This document shows, one piece after another, positions 1 through 6,269 of a stretch of 10,999 nucleotides of DNA (within the stretch, counting starts at the first letter, position 1; every line of letters begins with the position of its first letter). The position numbers were made by a program, and so were the translations under genes. Origin of the DNA: Kangiella sp. (lineage in GTDB: Bacteria; Pseudomonadota; Gammaproteobacteria; Enterobacterales; Kangiellaceae); NCBI GenBank assembly GCA_026195755.1, contig JAPHRL010000128.1, forward strand, positions 1 through 10,999. Direction: 5' to 3'. The notes below the pieces were generated by a model. It was not told the origin of the DNA. It searched no databases and saw nothing but the letters and a program-made list of their open reading frames with translations.

Positions 1-121
1 AGCGGTTAAAGGCATGCTTCCTAAGAATCCTTTGGGTCGTGCTATGTTCCGCAAGTTGAAAGTTTACGCTGGCACTGAGCATACGCATACTGCTCAGCAA
101 CCAATCCCATTAGAAATCTAA
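1..121 (+). CDS. rplM: 50S ribosomal protein L13, C-terminal part only
   Basis: Only the last 39 codons are in the window; the reading frame starts at base 2 and ends with TAA at 119-121. The fragment contains GMLPKNPLGRAMFRKLKVYA and a tail ending PLEI, which matches the C-terminus of bacterial L13. L13 is an early-assembling protein of the large ribosomal subunit and autoregulates the L13-S9 operon in E. coli. The next gene, rpsI, starts 10 bases after the stop. Its Shine-Dalgarno sequence AGGTGA (121-126) begins on the last base of the rplM stop codon, so the two genes are co-transcribed and probably translationally coupled. The start of the gene lies to the left of the window. Confidence 0.96.
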   Translation, partial: AVKGMLPKNPLGRAMFRKLKVYAGTEHTHTAQQPIPLEI

Positions 122-131
122 GGTGAGAACA

Positions 132-521
132 ATGGCTGAACAATATTACGGAACAGGTCGTCGTAAAAGCTCTACAGCTCGTGTTTTCCTGCGTCCTGGG
201 AATGGTGCGATTACCGTTAACCAGCGTAGTCTTGACGAGTATTTTGGTCGCGAAACTTCGCGCATGGTGGTTCGTCAACCACTTGAGTTAACTGAAACTC
301 TAGAAAAGTTTGATGTGTACGTAACAGTTTCTGGTGGTGGTGGTACTGGTCAAGCCGGTGCAATTCGTCACGGTATTACACGTGCATTAATGGAGTACGA
401 CGAAGAATTGCGTGCTTCATTGCGTAAAGCTGGTTTTGTTACCCGTGACGCTCGTGCAGTTGAGCGTAAGAAAGTGGGTCTACACAAAGCACGTAAGCGC
501 CCTCAATTCTCGAAACGTTAA
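132..521 (+). CDS. rpsI: 30S ribosomal protein S9
   Basis: This gene encodes 129 residues, close to the 130 of E. coli S9. The N-terminus MAEQYYGTGRRKSSTARVFL, the glycine-rich SGGGGTGQAGAIRHGI loop and the basic C-terminus RKRPQFSKR are all standard for S9. The C-terminal SKR tail reaches the decoding centre and touches the P-site tRNA. A GTG at 123 in the same frame would add three residues (MRT), but the ATG at 132 fits the family N-terminus and has AGGTGA at 121-126 with normal spacing. The gene forms an operon with rplM upstream. Its stop codon lies in the loop of a small hairpin (510-528), and it is followed by a terminator, so the operon ends here. Confidence 0.98.
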   Translation: MAEQYYGTGRRKSSTARVFLRPGNGAITVNQRSLDEYFGRETSRMVVRQPLELTETLEKFDVYVTVSGGGGTGQAGAIRHGITRALMEYDEELRASLRKAGFVTRDARAVERKKVGLHKARKRPQFSKR

Positions 522-528
522 GTTTCGA
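510..528 (+). other. Hairpin with the rpsI stop codon in its loop
   Basis: TCGAAAC (510-516) is the exact reverse complement of GTTTCGA (522-528). The five-base loop GTTAA (517-521) contains the TAA stop of rpsI. The stem is AT-rich and only 7 bp, and the 5' arm is also constrained as coding sequence, so chance is possible. It is the first of three consecutive hairpins with five-base loops. A role in 3' end protection is inference. Confidence 0.4.
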
Positions 529-535
529 ACAGTAT

Positions 536-589
536 TGCCGGAGAGGAACTCCGGCATTCTTTACACCCGCATCTTGCGGGTGTTTTTTT
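536..589 (+). terminator. Tandem hairpins ending in an intrinsic terminator after rpsI
   Basis: Two perfect stems follow each other. TGCCGGAG (536-543) pairs with CTCCGGCA (549-556) around the loop AGGAA. ACACCCGC (563-570) pairs with GCGGGTGT (576-583) around ATCTT. The second stem runs straight into a T-run at 583-589, the classic Rho-independent layout. The first has no T-run of its own and may act as a 3' stabiliser or backup. This closes the rplM-rpsI operon. Confidence 0.88.
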
Positions 590-653
590 ATCTGTCATTT
601 CTGAAAATTTTCAACTTTCAATAAGTTAGATATTTGCATCTGGTCTGACCACA

Positions 654-682
654 TTGTTATTGTGGGTATTTTGCTATATGAT
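654..682 (+). promoter_or_regulatory. Predicted sigma70-type promoter of petABC
   Basis: A -35-like TTGTTA (654-659, 4 of 6 consensus bases) and a -10-like TATGAT (677-682, 5 of 6) are separated by exactly 17 bases. Transcription would start near 689. It is the best-placed candidate in the 311-base gap between rpsI and petA, downstream of the rpsI terminator. It implies a leader of about 144 bases before the petA ATG. This is motif reading only. Confidence 0.55.
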
Positions 683-688
683 CCCTGC

Positions 689-832
689 GCAGTATTCTGC
701 CGTAGAAGTGCTAATAGGTGTTTTATAGCATTATTTATAAGACTGGCTTCAGCGCAGAATCGTTTTAATCATGATTTTTCAACGCCATCCATTGGTGGAT
801 GGTGCTATTTTCTTCGTGGGGAGACTAACCGA
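689..832 (+). promoter_or_regulatory. petA leader region with a hairpin near the ribosome binding site
   Basis: This is the rest of the 311-base gap before petA. A continuous reading frame through it into petA exists but has no family-like sequence, so it is treated as untranslated. It contains CCATCCA (785-791) pairing with TGGATGG (796-802) around the loop TTGG, extendable by a G-T pair (784/803). The petA Shine-Dalgarno GGGGAG lies 15 bases further on (818-823). I see no known riboswitch or protein-binding motif. A regulatory role for the hairpin is inference. Confidence 0.35.
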
Positions 833-1423
833 ATGAGTAATCAGGGCGTCAACAAAGGACGCAGAAATCTGCTAATCGGTGCTACTTCAGTAGTAGGTGC
901 GGTTGGTGTGATTGGTGCGGCAGTACCTTTTGTTCGTTCCTGGGCACCAAGTGCGAAAGCACAGTCTGCAGGTGCTCCAGTTGCGTTTGACTATACCAAA
1001 CTTGAGGTAGGACAACAGGCTACTGTAGAGTGGCGCGGTAAACCAGTATGGGTTATGCGTCGTGATGATAATATGCTGCAAAGCATCACTAAAAGTGAAA
1101 GCTTAGTTGCTGACCCTGAGTCTGTGGAGCCACAGCAACCAGACTATTGTCGGAACGAGTATCGTTCGATTGAGCCAAATATATTCGTTGCTGTCGGTAT
1201 TTGTACGCACTTGGGTTGTTCGCCAAAACTCTTTGCGGATGCGGGTTCTTTAGAAGGAGGCTGGTTAGGTGGTTATTACTGCCCATGTCACGGTTCTAAG
1301 TTTGATTTGGCTGGCCGTGTTTATAGCGGTGTTCCGGCTAACGCTAACTTGGAAGTACCTCCTTATACCATAGACCCGGCTGCAAAAATGATTGTGATCG
1401 GTGAAGAGAAGGGAGCTGCCTAA
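833..1423 (+). CDS. petA: Ubiquinol-cytochrome c reductase Rieske iron-sulfur subunit
   Basis: This 196-residue protein carries the high-potential 2Fe-2S cluster of the cytochrome bc1 complex. It takes electrons from ubiquinol at the Qo site and passes them to cytochrome c1. Cluster box 1 is CTHLGC (124-129) and box 2 is CPCHGS (150-155). C124, H126, C150 and H153 should bind the cluster, and C129 and C152 should form the stabilising disulfide. The N-terminus has a twin-arginine motif (GRRNLLI, R10-R11) before a hydrophobic membrane anchor at about 13-34, as expected for Tat export of the folded domain, which faces the periplasm. The ATG at 833 was chosen because GGGGAG (818-823) sits 9 bases upstream and because the upstream in-frame extension would bury the Tat signal. 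The stop overlaps the petB start by one base. Confidence 0.97.
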   Translation: MSNQGVNKGRRNLLIGATSVVGAVGVIGAAVPFVRSWAPSAKAQSAGAPVAFDYTKLEVGQQATVEWRGKPVWVMRRDDNMLQSITKSESLVADPESVEPQQPDYCRNEYRSIEPNIFVAVGICTHLGCSPKLFADAGSLEGGWLGGYYCPCHGSKFDLAGRVYSGVPANANLEVPPYTIDPAAKMIVIGEEKGAA

Positions 1424-2634
1424 TGTTAAAGAATTTTATGACCTGGCTTGATGCTCGTTTTCCAGCTACTAAAGTATGGAACGAACATTTAGCGGAATAT
1501 TATGCCCCAAAGAATTTCAATTTCTGGTACTTTTTTGGCTCGCTAGCCATGCTGGTTTTAGTTAACCAGTTACTGACCGGTATTTGGTTAACCATGTTCT
1601 ACAGCCCTAGTGAACCATTCGCTTCGGTTGAATACATCATGCGTGATGTCGAAATGGGTTGGTTAATTCGTTATCTCCACTCAACAGGTGCCTCAGCCTT
1701 CTTCGTGGTAGTCTATCTCCATATGTTCCGTGGCATTATGTATGGTTCATATAAGAAACCACGCGAGTTGATTTGGATCTTCGGTATGATCATTTTTGTT
1801 CTATTGATGGCAGAAGCCTTTATGGGTTATTTGCTGCCTTGGGGCCAAATGTCATTCTGGGGAGCACAGGTGATTGTGAACCTGTTTGGTACCATTCCTG
1901 TTGTAGGTCCGGACTTGGTTGAATGGATTCGTGGTGATTTCACCTTATCATTAGCAACATTAAATCGATTCTTTGCCCTACACGTGGTTGCTGTGCCTTT
2001 GGCATTGGTTGCGATGGTGTTCCTGCACTTGGTTGCACTGCATAAAGTGGGTTCAAACAATCCAGATGGTGTTGAGATTAAAGATAAGAAAGATGAGAAC
2101 GGCATTCCCTTAGATGGTATTCCATTCCATCCGTATTATACGGTTAAAGACATTGTGGGCGTTGTAGTCTTCATGATGATCTTCCTGGGTATTGTTTTCT
2201 TTGCTCCAGACTTTGGTGGCTACTTCTTAGAGCGCCCAAACTATGAACCAGCAAACCCATTGAAAACTCCACCACATATTGCTCCGGTTTGGTACTTCAC
2301 ACCGTTTTACACCATGTTGCGCGCGGTGCCTCACCCGTTCTATGGCTTTATGGTGATGGCTTTAGCTATTGTGATTCTGTTTTTGTTGCCATGGCTTGAT
2401 CGTCAAAAAGTGAAATCAATCCGTTACCGTGGTGCTTCATACAAAATTCTATTAGCTTTGTTTGTTATCGCTTTCATCATTCTAGGTATTTTGGGAGTTA
2501 TTCCGGTAACAGACTTTACTAAATGGTTAGGAAGAGTTTGTACCGTGTACTATTTCTTCTTCTTTATCGCCTTGTGGTTCTTACCCAAGTTCGAAAAAAC
2601 AAAACCAGTACCAGAGAGGGTAACAGACAAATGA
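1423..2634 (+). CDS. petB: Cytochrome b of the cytochrome bc1 complex
   Basis: This 403-residue integral membrane protein is the full-length, unsplit cytochrome b with eight expected transmembrane helices. It holds hemes bL and bH and forms the Qo and Qi quinone sites. Helix B supplies H86 and H100 (13 residues between them). Helix D supplies H187 and H202 (14 between them). The Qo-site motif reads PVWY at 288-291, where the textbook form is PEWY. W19-N20 near the start and the SNNPDG segment (211-216) after helix D also fit the family. The ATG shares one base with the petA stop (TAATG), and AGAAGGGAG lies just upstream inside petA. The 3' end overlaps petC by four bases (ATGA). Both overlaps point to one transcript with coupled translation. 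Confidence 0.98.
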   Translation: MLKNFMTWLDARFPATKVWNEHLAEYYAPKNFNFWYFFGSLAMLVLVNQLLTGIWLTMFYSPSEPFASVEYIMRDVEMGWLIRYLHSTGASAFFVVVYLHMFRGIMYGSYKKPRELIWIFGMIIFVLLMAEAFMGYLLPWGQMSFWGAQVIVNLFGTIPVVGPDLVEWIRGDFTLSLATLNRFFALHVVAVPLALVAMVFLHLVALHKVGSNNPDGVEIKDKKDENGIPLDGIPFHPYYTVKDIVGVVVFMMIFLGIVFFAPDFGGYFLERPNYEPANPLKTPPHIAPVWYFTPFYTMLRAVPHPFYGFMVMALAIVILFLLPWLDRQKVKSIRYRGASYKILLALFVIAFIILGILGVIPVTDFTKWLGRVCTVYYFFFFIALWFLPKFEKTKPVPERVTDK

Positions 2635-3473
2635 AAAAGTTAATTACAGCTATTTTATTCCTGCTGCCTGTATCGGTATTTGCTGCAGGTGGTGGTACAA
2701 CGTACCCAAATGAACCAGCTAATATTGATTTGACGGACAAAACGTCATTACAAAATGGTGCCAAGTTATACGTCAATTATTGTTTAGGCTGCCACTCGAT
2801 GGAATACGTTCGTTATTCACGTATCGCCCAAGATCTAGAGTTGACTGAAGAGCAGACAGTGAACAACCTGATTCTTGGTGATCGACAATTCGGTGACACA
2901 ATGGACAAAAGCATGAATGGTGAGCTAGCCAAAAAGTGGTTTGGTGTTGACCCATTGGATTTGTCTTTAGTGGCTCGTGTCAGAGGTGAAGATTGGGTCT
3001 ACAATTATCTACGTTCTTTCTATGTTGATCCATCTCGCCCATTTGGCGTTAACAATACGGTCTTCCCGGAAGTTGGCATGCCACATGTTTTGGCGGATCT
3101 CCAGGGCTTGCAGGCGAAAAGTGATGCTTTACTTTCAGTTGAAGAGCAAATTGCCGAAGCTAAAGCCGTGCTAAATGATTCTGAAGCCAGCGATCAAGCA
3201 ATTGCGGAAGCCGAAGAAAAACAGCACAAAGCTGAAGCTGAAATGGCTAAGCTTGCTGCCGAAGGTCAAATGTTTGTTCAGATTAAAGAAGGACAGATGA
3301 CGGCAGAAGAATATGATGAAAATATTCGTGACCTGACTGCGTTTATGGCTTATACAGCAAATCCAGTCAAGCTTGAAAGTAAGCGTATGGGTGTCTGGGT
3401 TCTAATGTTCTTATTTGTGCTATTGATATTGGCGTACTTCTTGAAGAAAGAATTCTGGAAAGACGTACATTAA
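2631..3473 (+). CDS. petC: Cytochrome c1 with a long charged helical insertion
   Basis: This 280-residue protein accepts electrons from the Rieske subunit and reduces periplasmic cytochrome c. Residues 1-18 form a signal peptide (MKKLITAILF core, cleavage likely after VFA). Heme c attaches at CLGCH (C51, C54, H55). The likely sixth ligand is M150 in EVGMPHVL. A transmembrane anchor lies at about 253-271, followed by a basic C-terminus. Residues about 160-215 are rich in Ala, Glu and Lys (for example EEQIAEAKAVL and AEAEEKQHKAEAEMAKL). They look like an alpha-helical hairpin or coiled coil between the M150 region and the conserved MTAEEYDENIRDLTAFMAY segment. This makes the protein longer than I expect for gammaproteobacterial cytochrome c1. 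The ATG at 2631 overlaps the petB stop. A hairpin terminator follows 10 bases after the TAA. Confidence 0.96.
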   Translation: MKKLITAILFLLPVSVFAAGGGTTYPNEPANIDLTDKTSLQNGAKLYVNYCLGCHSMEYVRYSRIAQDLELTEEQTVNNLILGDRQFGDTMDKSMNGELAKKWFGVDPLDLSLVARVRGEDWVYNYLRSFYVDPSRPFGVNNTVFPEVGMPHVLADLQGLQAKSDALLSVEEQIAEAKAVLNDSEASDQAIAEAEEKQHKAEAEMAKLAAEGQMFVQIKEGQMTAEEYDENIRDLTAFMAYTANPVKLESKRMGVWVLMFLFVLLILAYFLKKEFWKDVH

Positions 3474-3483
3474 TTAGCATCCT

Positions 3484-3521
3484 AAGCCTCAGCGTATCCC
3501 CGCTGAGGCTTTCTTGTTGTT
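3484..3521 (+). terminator. Hairpin terminator between petC and sspA
   Basis: AAGCCTCAGCG (3484-3494) pairs perfectly with CGCTGAGGCTT (3501-3511), an 11 bp stem with the loop TATCCC, followed by a T-rich but interrupted tail (TTCTTGTTGTT). The stem is strong but the U-tract is weak, so partial read-through into sspA is plausible. The sspA Shine-Dalgarno begins only four bases after the tail. Confidence 0.75.
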
Positions 3522-3537
3522 CGCAGGAGAAATCAGT

Positions 3538-4170
3538 ATGGCAGTAGTTGCCAAACGTTCAGTTATGACTCTTTTTTCAGGCAATGATGTGTATAGCCAT
3601 CAGGCGCGCATTGTTTTAGCAGAAAAAGGCGTGAATTATGAAGTGGTAGAGGTTACCCCTGATAGTGTTCCAGAGGATTTACTAGATTTAAATCCTTATG
3701 GCTCTGTACCGACCTTGATTGATCGTGATCTAGTTTTGTATGAAGCCAGTATCGTTATGGAATATCTTGATGAGCGTTTTCCGCACCCACCTTTGATGCC
3801 GGTTTATCCGGTTACACGTGGCCGTAGCCGCTTGATGATGCACCGCATTCAAAAAGAGTGGTACAGTCAGTACGAAATCATTGTTAATGGCACAGAAGCA
3901 AAAGCCAAGAAAGCCCGTAAGGAATTACAGGAAAGTATCATGGCGTTAGCTCCAGTGTTTGCCAGCAATCCTTACTTTATGAGTGAAGAATTCTCATTGG
4001 TTGATTGTGTCATTGCTCCATTACTATGGCGTGCCGACCAATTGGGTATTGAGATTTCAGGACGTGGAAGTAAAGCTATCCATGATTATATGGAGCGCAT
4101 ATTTGAACGCGAATCCTTTAAAGTTAGTCTGACTGAGGAAGAGCGCGAAATTAAAATGGGTCTAATGTAA
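3538..4170 (+). CDS. sspA: Stringent starvation protein A (RNA polymerase-associated)
   Basis: The protein has 210 residues, against 212 in E. coli SspA. It has a glutathione S-transferase fold but acts as a transcription regulator: in E. coli it binds RNA polymerase with sigma70 and supports stationary-phase acid tolerance. The N-terminal thioredoxin-like half contains SGNDVYSHQARIVLAEKGV (14-32) and the NPYGSVPTLIDRDLVLYEAS block (52-71). P82-H83-P84 matches the PHP surface motif through which E. coli SspA contacts sigma70. The all-helical C-terminal half includes FSLVDCVIAPLLWR. The ATG at 3538 is preceded by AGGAG (3525-3529) at 8 bases; an earlier in-frame TTG at 3514 lies against the petC terminator tail and is unlikely. 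The stop shares its last base with the sspB start, so the two form an operon. Confidence 0.96.
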   Translation: MAVVAKRSVMTLFSGNDVYSHQARIVLAEKGVNYEVVEVTPDSVPEDLLDLNPYGSVPTLIDRDLVLYEASIVMEYLDERFPHPPLMPVYPVTRGRSRLMMHRIQKEWYSQYEIIVNGTEAKAKKARKELQESIMALAPVFASNPYFMSEEFSLVDCVIAPLLWRADQLGIEISGRGSKAIHDYMERIFERESFKVSLTEEEREIKMGLM

Positions 4171-4637
4171 TGGCGGGTAACTCGCCATTACAGCCCTATC
4201 TACTAATCGCTTATTATGAGTGGATACTTGATAATGAGTGGACCCCGCAAATATTAGTCGACACGTCTCATCCAGAAGTGGATGTTCCCTTGCAGTTTGC
4301 AAATGATGGAAAGATTGTTTTGAACATCGCACCCACAGCGGTTGCAAACTTTGAACTCAACCATGACTATATTAGCTTTAATGCTCGCTTTTCTGGGCAG
4401 TCACTTAGTCTCTACATTCCTTCTAGTGCAATTATCGCTATATACGCTCGTGAGAATGATCAAGGCATCATGTTTTCGGCTAACATGTATGGCGATGAGA
4501 TGTATGCTAGCGAAGAGAGCGACACGACTACTGATTCAATTGGCCCAGTGGAAACTAAAGGACAGGATGCTGATGGTCCAGACGATGAACCTCCGAAACC
4601 TCCCAAAGGTAAGCCTAATTTAAAAGTGGTAAAGTAA
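4170..4637 (+). CDS. sspB: ClpXP protease specificity-enhancing factor SspB
   Basis: SspB is a cytoplasmic adaptor that binds ssrA-tagged proteins from stalled ribosomes and delivers them to ClpXP. The 155 residues show the two expected parts. The folded substrate-binding domain spans about 1-110, with YLLIAYYEWILDN, TPQILVD, DGKIVLNIAPTAV and FNARFSGQSLSLYIPSSAI. A disordered acidic and proline-rich linker (about 111-147) follows, then the C-terminal ClpX-docking peptide PNLKVVK. That end resembles the LRVVK tail of the E. coli protein. The ATG overlaps the sspA stop by one base and has only a weak Shine-Dalgarno, which suggests translation coupled to sspA. The sspAB pairing is conserved in beta- and gammaproteobacteria. 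A two-way terminator follows. Confidence 0.96.
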   Translation: MAGNSPLQPYLLIAYYEWILDNEWTPQILVDTSHPEVDVPLQFANDGKIVLNIAPTAVANFELNHDYISFNARFSGQSLSLYIPSSAIIAIYARENDQGIMFSANMYGDEMYASEESDTTTDSIGPVETKGQDADGPDDEPPKPPKGKPNLKVVK

Positions 4638-4676
4638 TTAACTAGCTTCAATGCAGTTGTCGGTATCGTAAGTTGT

Positions 4677-4707
4677 AAAAAAGGCGAGCTTAAAGCTCGC
4701 CTTTTTT
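4677..4707. terminator. Bidirectional terminator between sspB and dolP
   Basis: GGCGAGC (4683-4689) pairs with GCTCGCC (4695-4701) around the loop TTAAA. The stem is flanked by six A's (4677-4682) and six T's (4702-4707), so either strand gives a GC stem with a U-tract. It ends sspAB on the plus strand. On the minus strand it lies 16 bases after the dolP stop and ends the lpoA operon. Confidence 0.92.
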
Positions 4708-4722
4708 ATTCATTAGTTGGTA

Positions 4723-5250
4723 CTAGTCGATGTACTCAAAAATCTTGACTACTCGAGTCACCCCAGAAATATTGCGGGCAACAAGCGCCGCTTTATCACC
4801 TTCTTCACGGGTTACCATACCCATTAAGAATACTTCTTTATTTTCAGTAATCACCTTGATGCGTTTAGAGTCTAAGCCTTTTTCTGCGGCCAAACTGGAT
4901 TTTACCTTGGTCGTTATCCATACGTCAGACACGGTACTGACGTCCTCTGGATTCCCAACACGCAGTTCATTAAAAGCTTTCTTCATTTCAGGTACGCCTT
5001 TAACAGCATTGCTAACCTGTGAAATGGCCTCTTCCGACGGTACCTGTCCATAAATCAACACATAAAGGTTATGGCTGACTACATCGACAGCATTGGGCTG
5101 GTTCTTTTCAAGAATAGGATAGAGTCTTTCTTTAACTCGGCCTTCAATGCTGGAATCTTCCGCAACGGTACCAAAGGTGGTACAGGCTGAAACTCCAATC
5201 GCGAAGACTGGTAATAATATAAGTAAACGGAGCAATCTTTTTGTTAGCAT
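4723..5250 (-). CDS. dolP: BON-domain outer-membrane lipoprotein DolP (YraP family)
   Basis: The 175-residue precursor has a basic N-terminus, a hydrophobic stretch and the lipobox VSAC with acylated C23. Two BON domains follow, at about 33-99 and 108-175. The second contains VWITTKVKSSL, then KVITENKEVFLMGMV and GVTRVVKIFEYI, the signature of the DolP/YraP family. In E. coli DolP binds anionic phospholipid at division sites and supports outer-membrane integrity and BamA function; W111 here probably corresponds to its lipid-contacting tryptophan. The start lies 2 bases after the gmhA stop, with GAGG inside the end of gmhA as ribosome binding site. It is the last gene of the lpoA-yraN-gmhA-dolP operon, before a two-way terminator. 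Confidence 0.92.
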   Translation of the reverse strand: MLTKRLLRLLILLPVFAIGVSACTTFGTVAEDSSIEGRVKERLYPILEKNQPNAVDVVSHNLYVLIYGQVPSEEAISQVSNAVKGVPEMKKAFNELRVGNPEDVSTVSDVWITTKVKSSLAAEKGLDSKRIKVITENKEVFLMGMVTREEGDKAALVARNISGVTRVVKIFEYID

Positions 5251-5252
5251 TT

Positions 5253-5840
5253 CTAAGCCTCTGTTCCAAATAAGCTGTTATCGATGAAGTCGCAAAGTGC
5301 ATGAATGACGACCAGATGCACTTCTTGAATGCGTGCGGTTGAATTAGATGGTACACGAACTTCAATGTCATTGGGACCGATTAAGCCGGCCATCTCGCCC
5401 CCATCTTTACCCGTTAAGGATACGATTAGCATATCTTTGCTGAGTGCAGTTTCCATGGCATTAATCACATTTCTGGAATTGCCGCTGGTTGAGAACGCTA
5501 ATAAAACATCACCGGGCTGGCCAAGCGCCCTTAACTGCTTTGCGAAAACATCATTATAGCTGTAGTCGTTTGAAATTGAAGTTAAGGTGCCGGTATCGGT
5601 AGTTAACGCTATAGCAGGTAAACTTGGACGTTCACGTTCAAAACGATTAAGCATTTCTGATGAGAAATGCTGTGCGTCACCTGCTGAGCCACCATTGCCA
5701 CAAGTTAGAATTTTATGGCCATTAAGCAAACTATTGACCAGAATTTGCCCCGCTTTTTCTATGGACTCCGGAAGTGCATCTGCGGCAGCAATTTTGGTTT
5801 GAATGCTTTCTGTAAAAATATCACGAATTCGTTCTATCAT
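5253..5840 (-). CDS. gmhA: SIS-domain phosphoheptose isomerase / DiaA-like protein
   Basis: This 195-residue protein consists of one SIS domain. Visible blocks are CGNGGSAGDAQHFSSE (47-62), RFERERPSLPAIALTTD (66-82), the STSGNS phosphate loop (117-122), TGKDGG (143-148) and RIQEVHLVVIH (170-180). GmhA converts sedoheptulose 7-phosphate to D-glycero-D-manno-heptose 7-phosphate for lipopolysaccharide core synthesis. The equivalent locus in E. coli encodes DiaA, a DnaA-binding initiation factor of the same fold. By recalled alignment with GmhA, the key residues E62, Q172 and H180 are present here, while E. coli DiaA has replaced the glutamate and final histidine. The sequence therefore favours a working isomerase, as I recall for the Pseudomonas gene at this locus. 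Position between yraN and dolP is the diaA position, so both names are defensible. The ATG at 5840 has TTAGGT upstream. Confidence 0.88.
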   Translation of the reverse strand: MIERIRDIFTESIQTKIAAADALPESIEKAGQILVNSLLNGHKILTCGNGGSAGDAQHFSSEMLNRFERERPSLPAIALTTDTGTLTSISNDYSYNDVFAKQLRALGQPGDVLLAFSTSGNSRNVINAMETALSKDMLIVSLTGKDGGEMAGLIGPNDIEVRVPSNSTARIQEVHLVVIHALCDFIDNSLFGTEA

Positions 5841-5870
5841 AATTTACCTAATCGAGTCGGTAATCTACGC

Positions 5871-6239
5871 TTACCAAGCTGAAGCCTGAAAAGCATTTTG
5901 ATGCCATTCTATTAATGGCTCTTGCGCTGCTAATGTTACGGAAACCACGTCAAAACGACAATCTCGTTGCTGCATTTTTTTATTGGCCTGCAGGTACAAA
6001 TGTGCCGTTTTAATAATCTTTTGTTGCTTACGTAAGTTCACTGTTTCGGCACCGCTACCAAATCTAGTATTGGCTCGAAAGCGAACTTCAACAAATACCA
6101 AAGCCGAGCTGTCCAGCATAATCAAGTCAATCTCACCGTAGCGTGAATTGAAATTCTTCTCAACTAAGGTTAAGCCTTGTTTTTTGAGATGATTTTCAGC
6201 GAAGAGTTCAACTTTATCACCGCGCTGCCTTGTACTCAT
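5871..6239 (-). CDS. yraN: YraN family (UPF0102) nuclease-fold protein
   Basis: This is a 122-residue cytoplasmic protein of the YraN/UPF0102 family, whose fold belongs to the PD-(D/E)xK endonuclease group. The family signature is clear: E11/E15 in the first helix, GEIDLIM (35-41), then VFVEVRFR (48-55), giving the acid pair D38 and E51 with R53 in place of the usual lysine. The tail has RKQQKIIKTAHLYL, CRFDVVSV and a final EWHQNAF. The cellular role of YraN is not established; the fold suggests nucleic-acid binding or cleavage. The start at 6239 has AAAGGA about 11 bases upstream. It sits 30 bases after lpoA and 30 bases before gmhA, the usual order for this cluster. Confidence 0.93.
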   Translation of the reverse strand: MSTRQRGDKVELFAENHLKKQGLTLVEKNFNSRYGEIDLIMLDSSALVFVEVRFRANTRFGSGAETVNLRKQQKIIKTAHLYLQANKKMQQRDCRFDVVSVTLAAQEPLIEWHQNAFQASAW

Positions 6240-6269
6240 TATTATGACAATCCTTTGCTGAGCATTACA

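Noticed and set aside
412..624. Plus-strand open frame over the end of rpsI and its terminator
   Set aside because: It is a shifted reading of the S9 gene, runs through terminator hairpins and has no ribosome binding site or family likeness.
662..832. In-frame extension of petA upstream to base 662
   Set aside because: It would put about 57 unrelated residues before the twin-arginine signal and would start within the predicted promoter. The ATG at 833 has a good Shine-Dalgarno and a family-like N-terminus.
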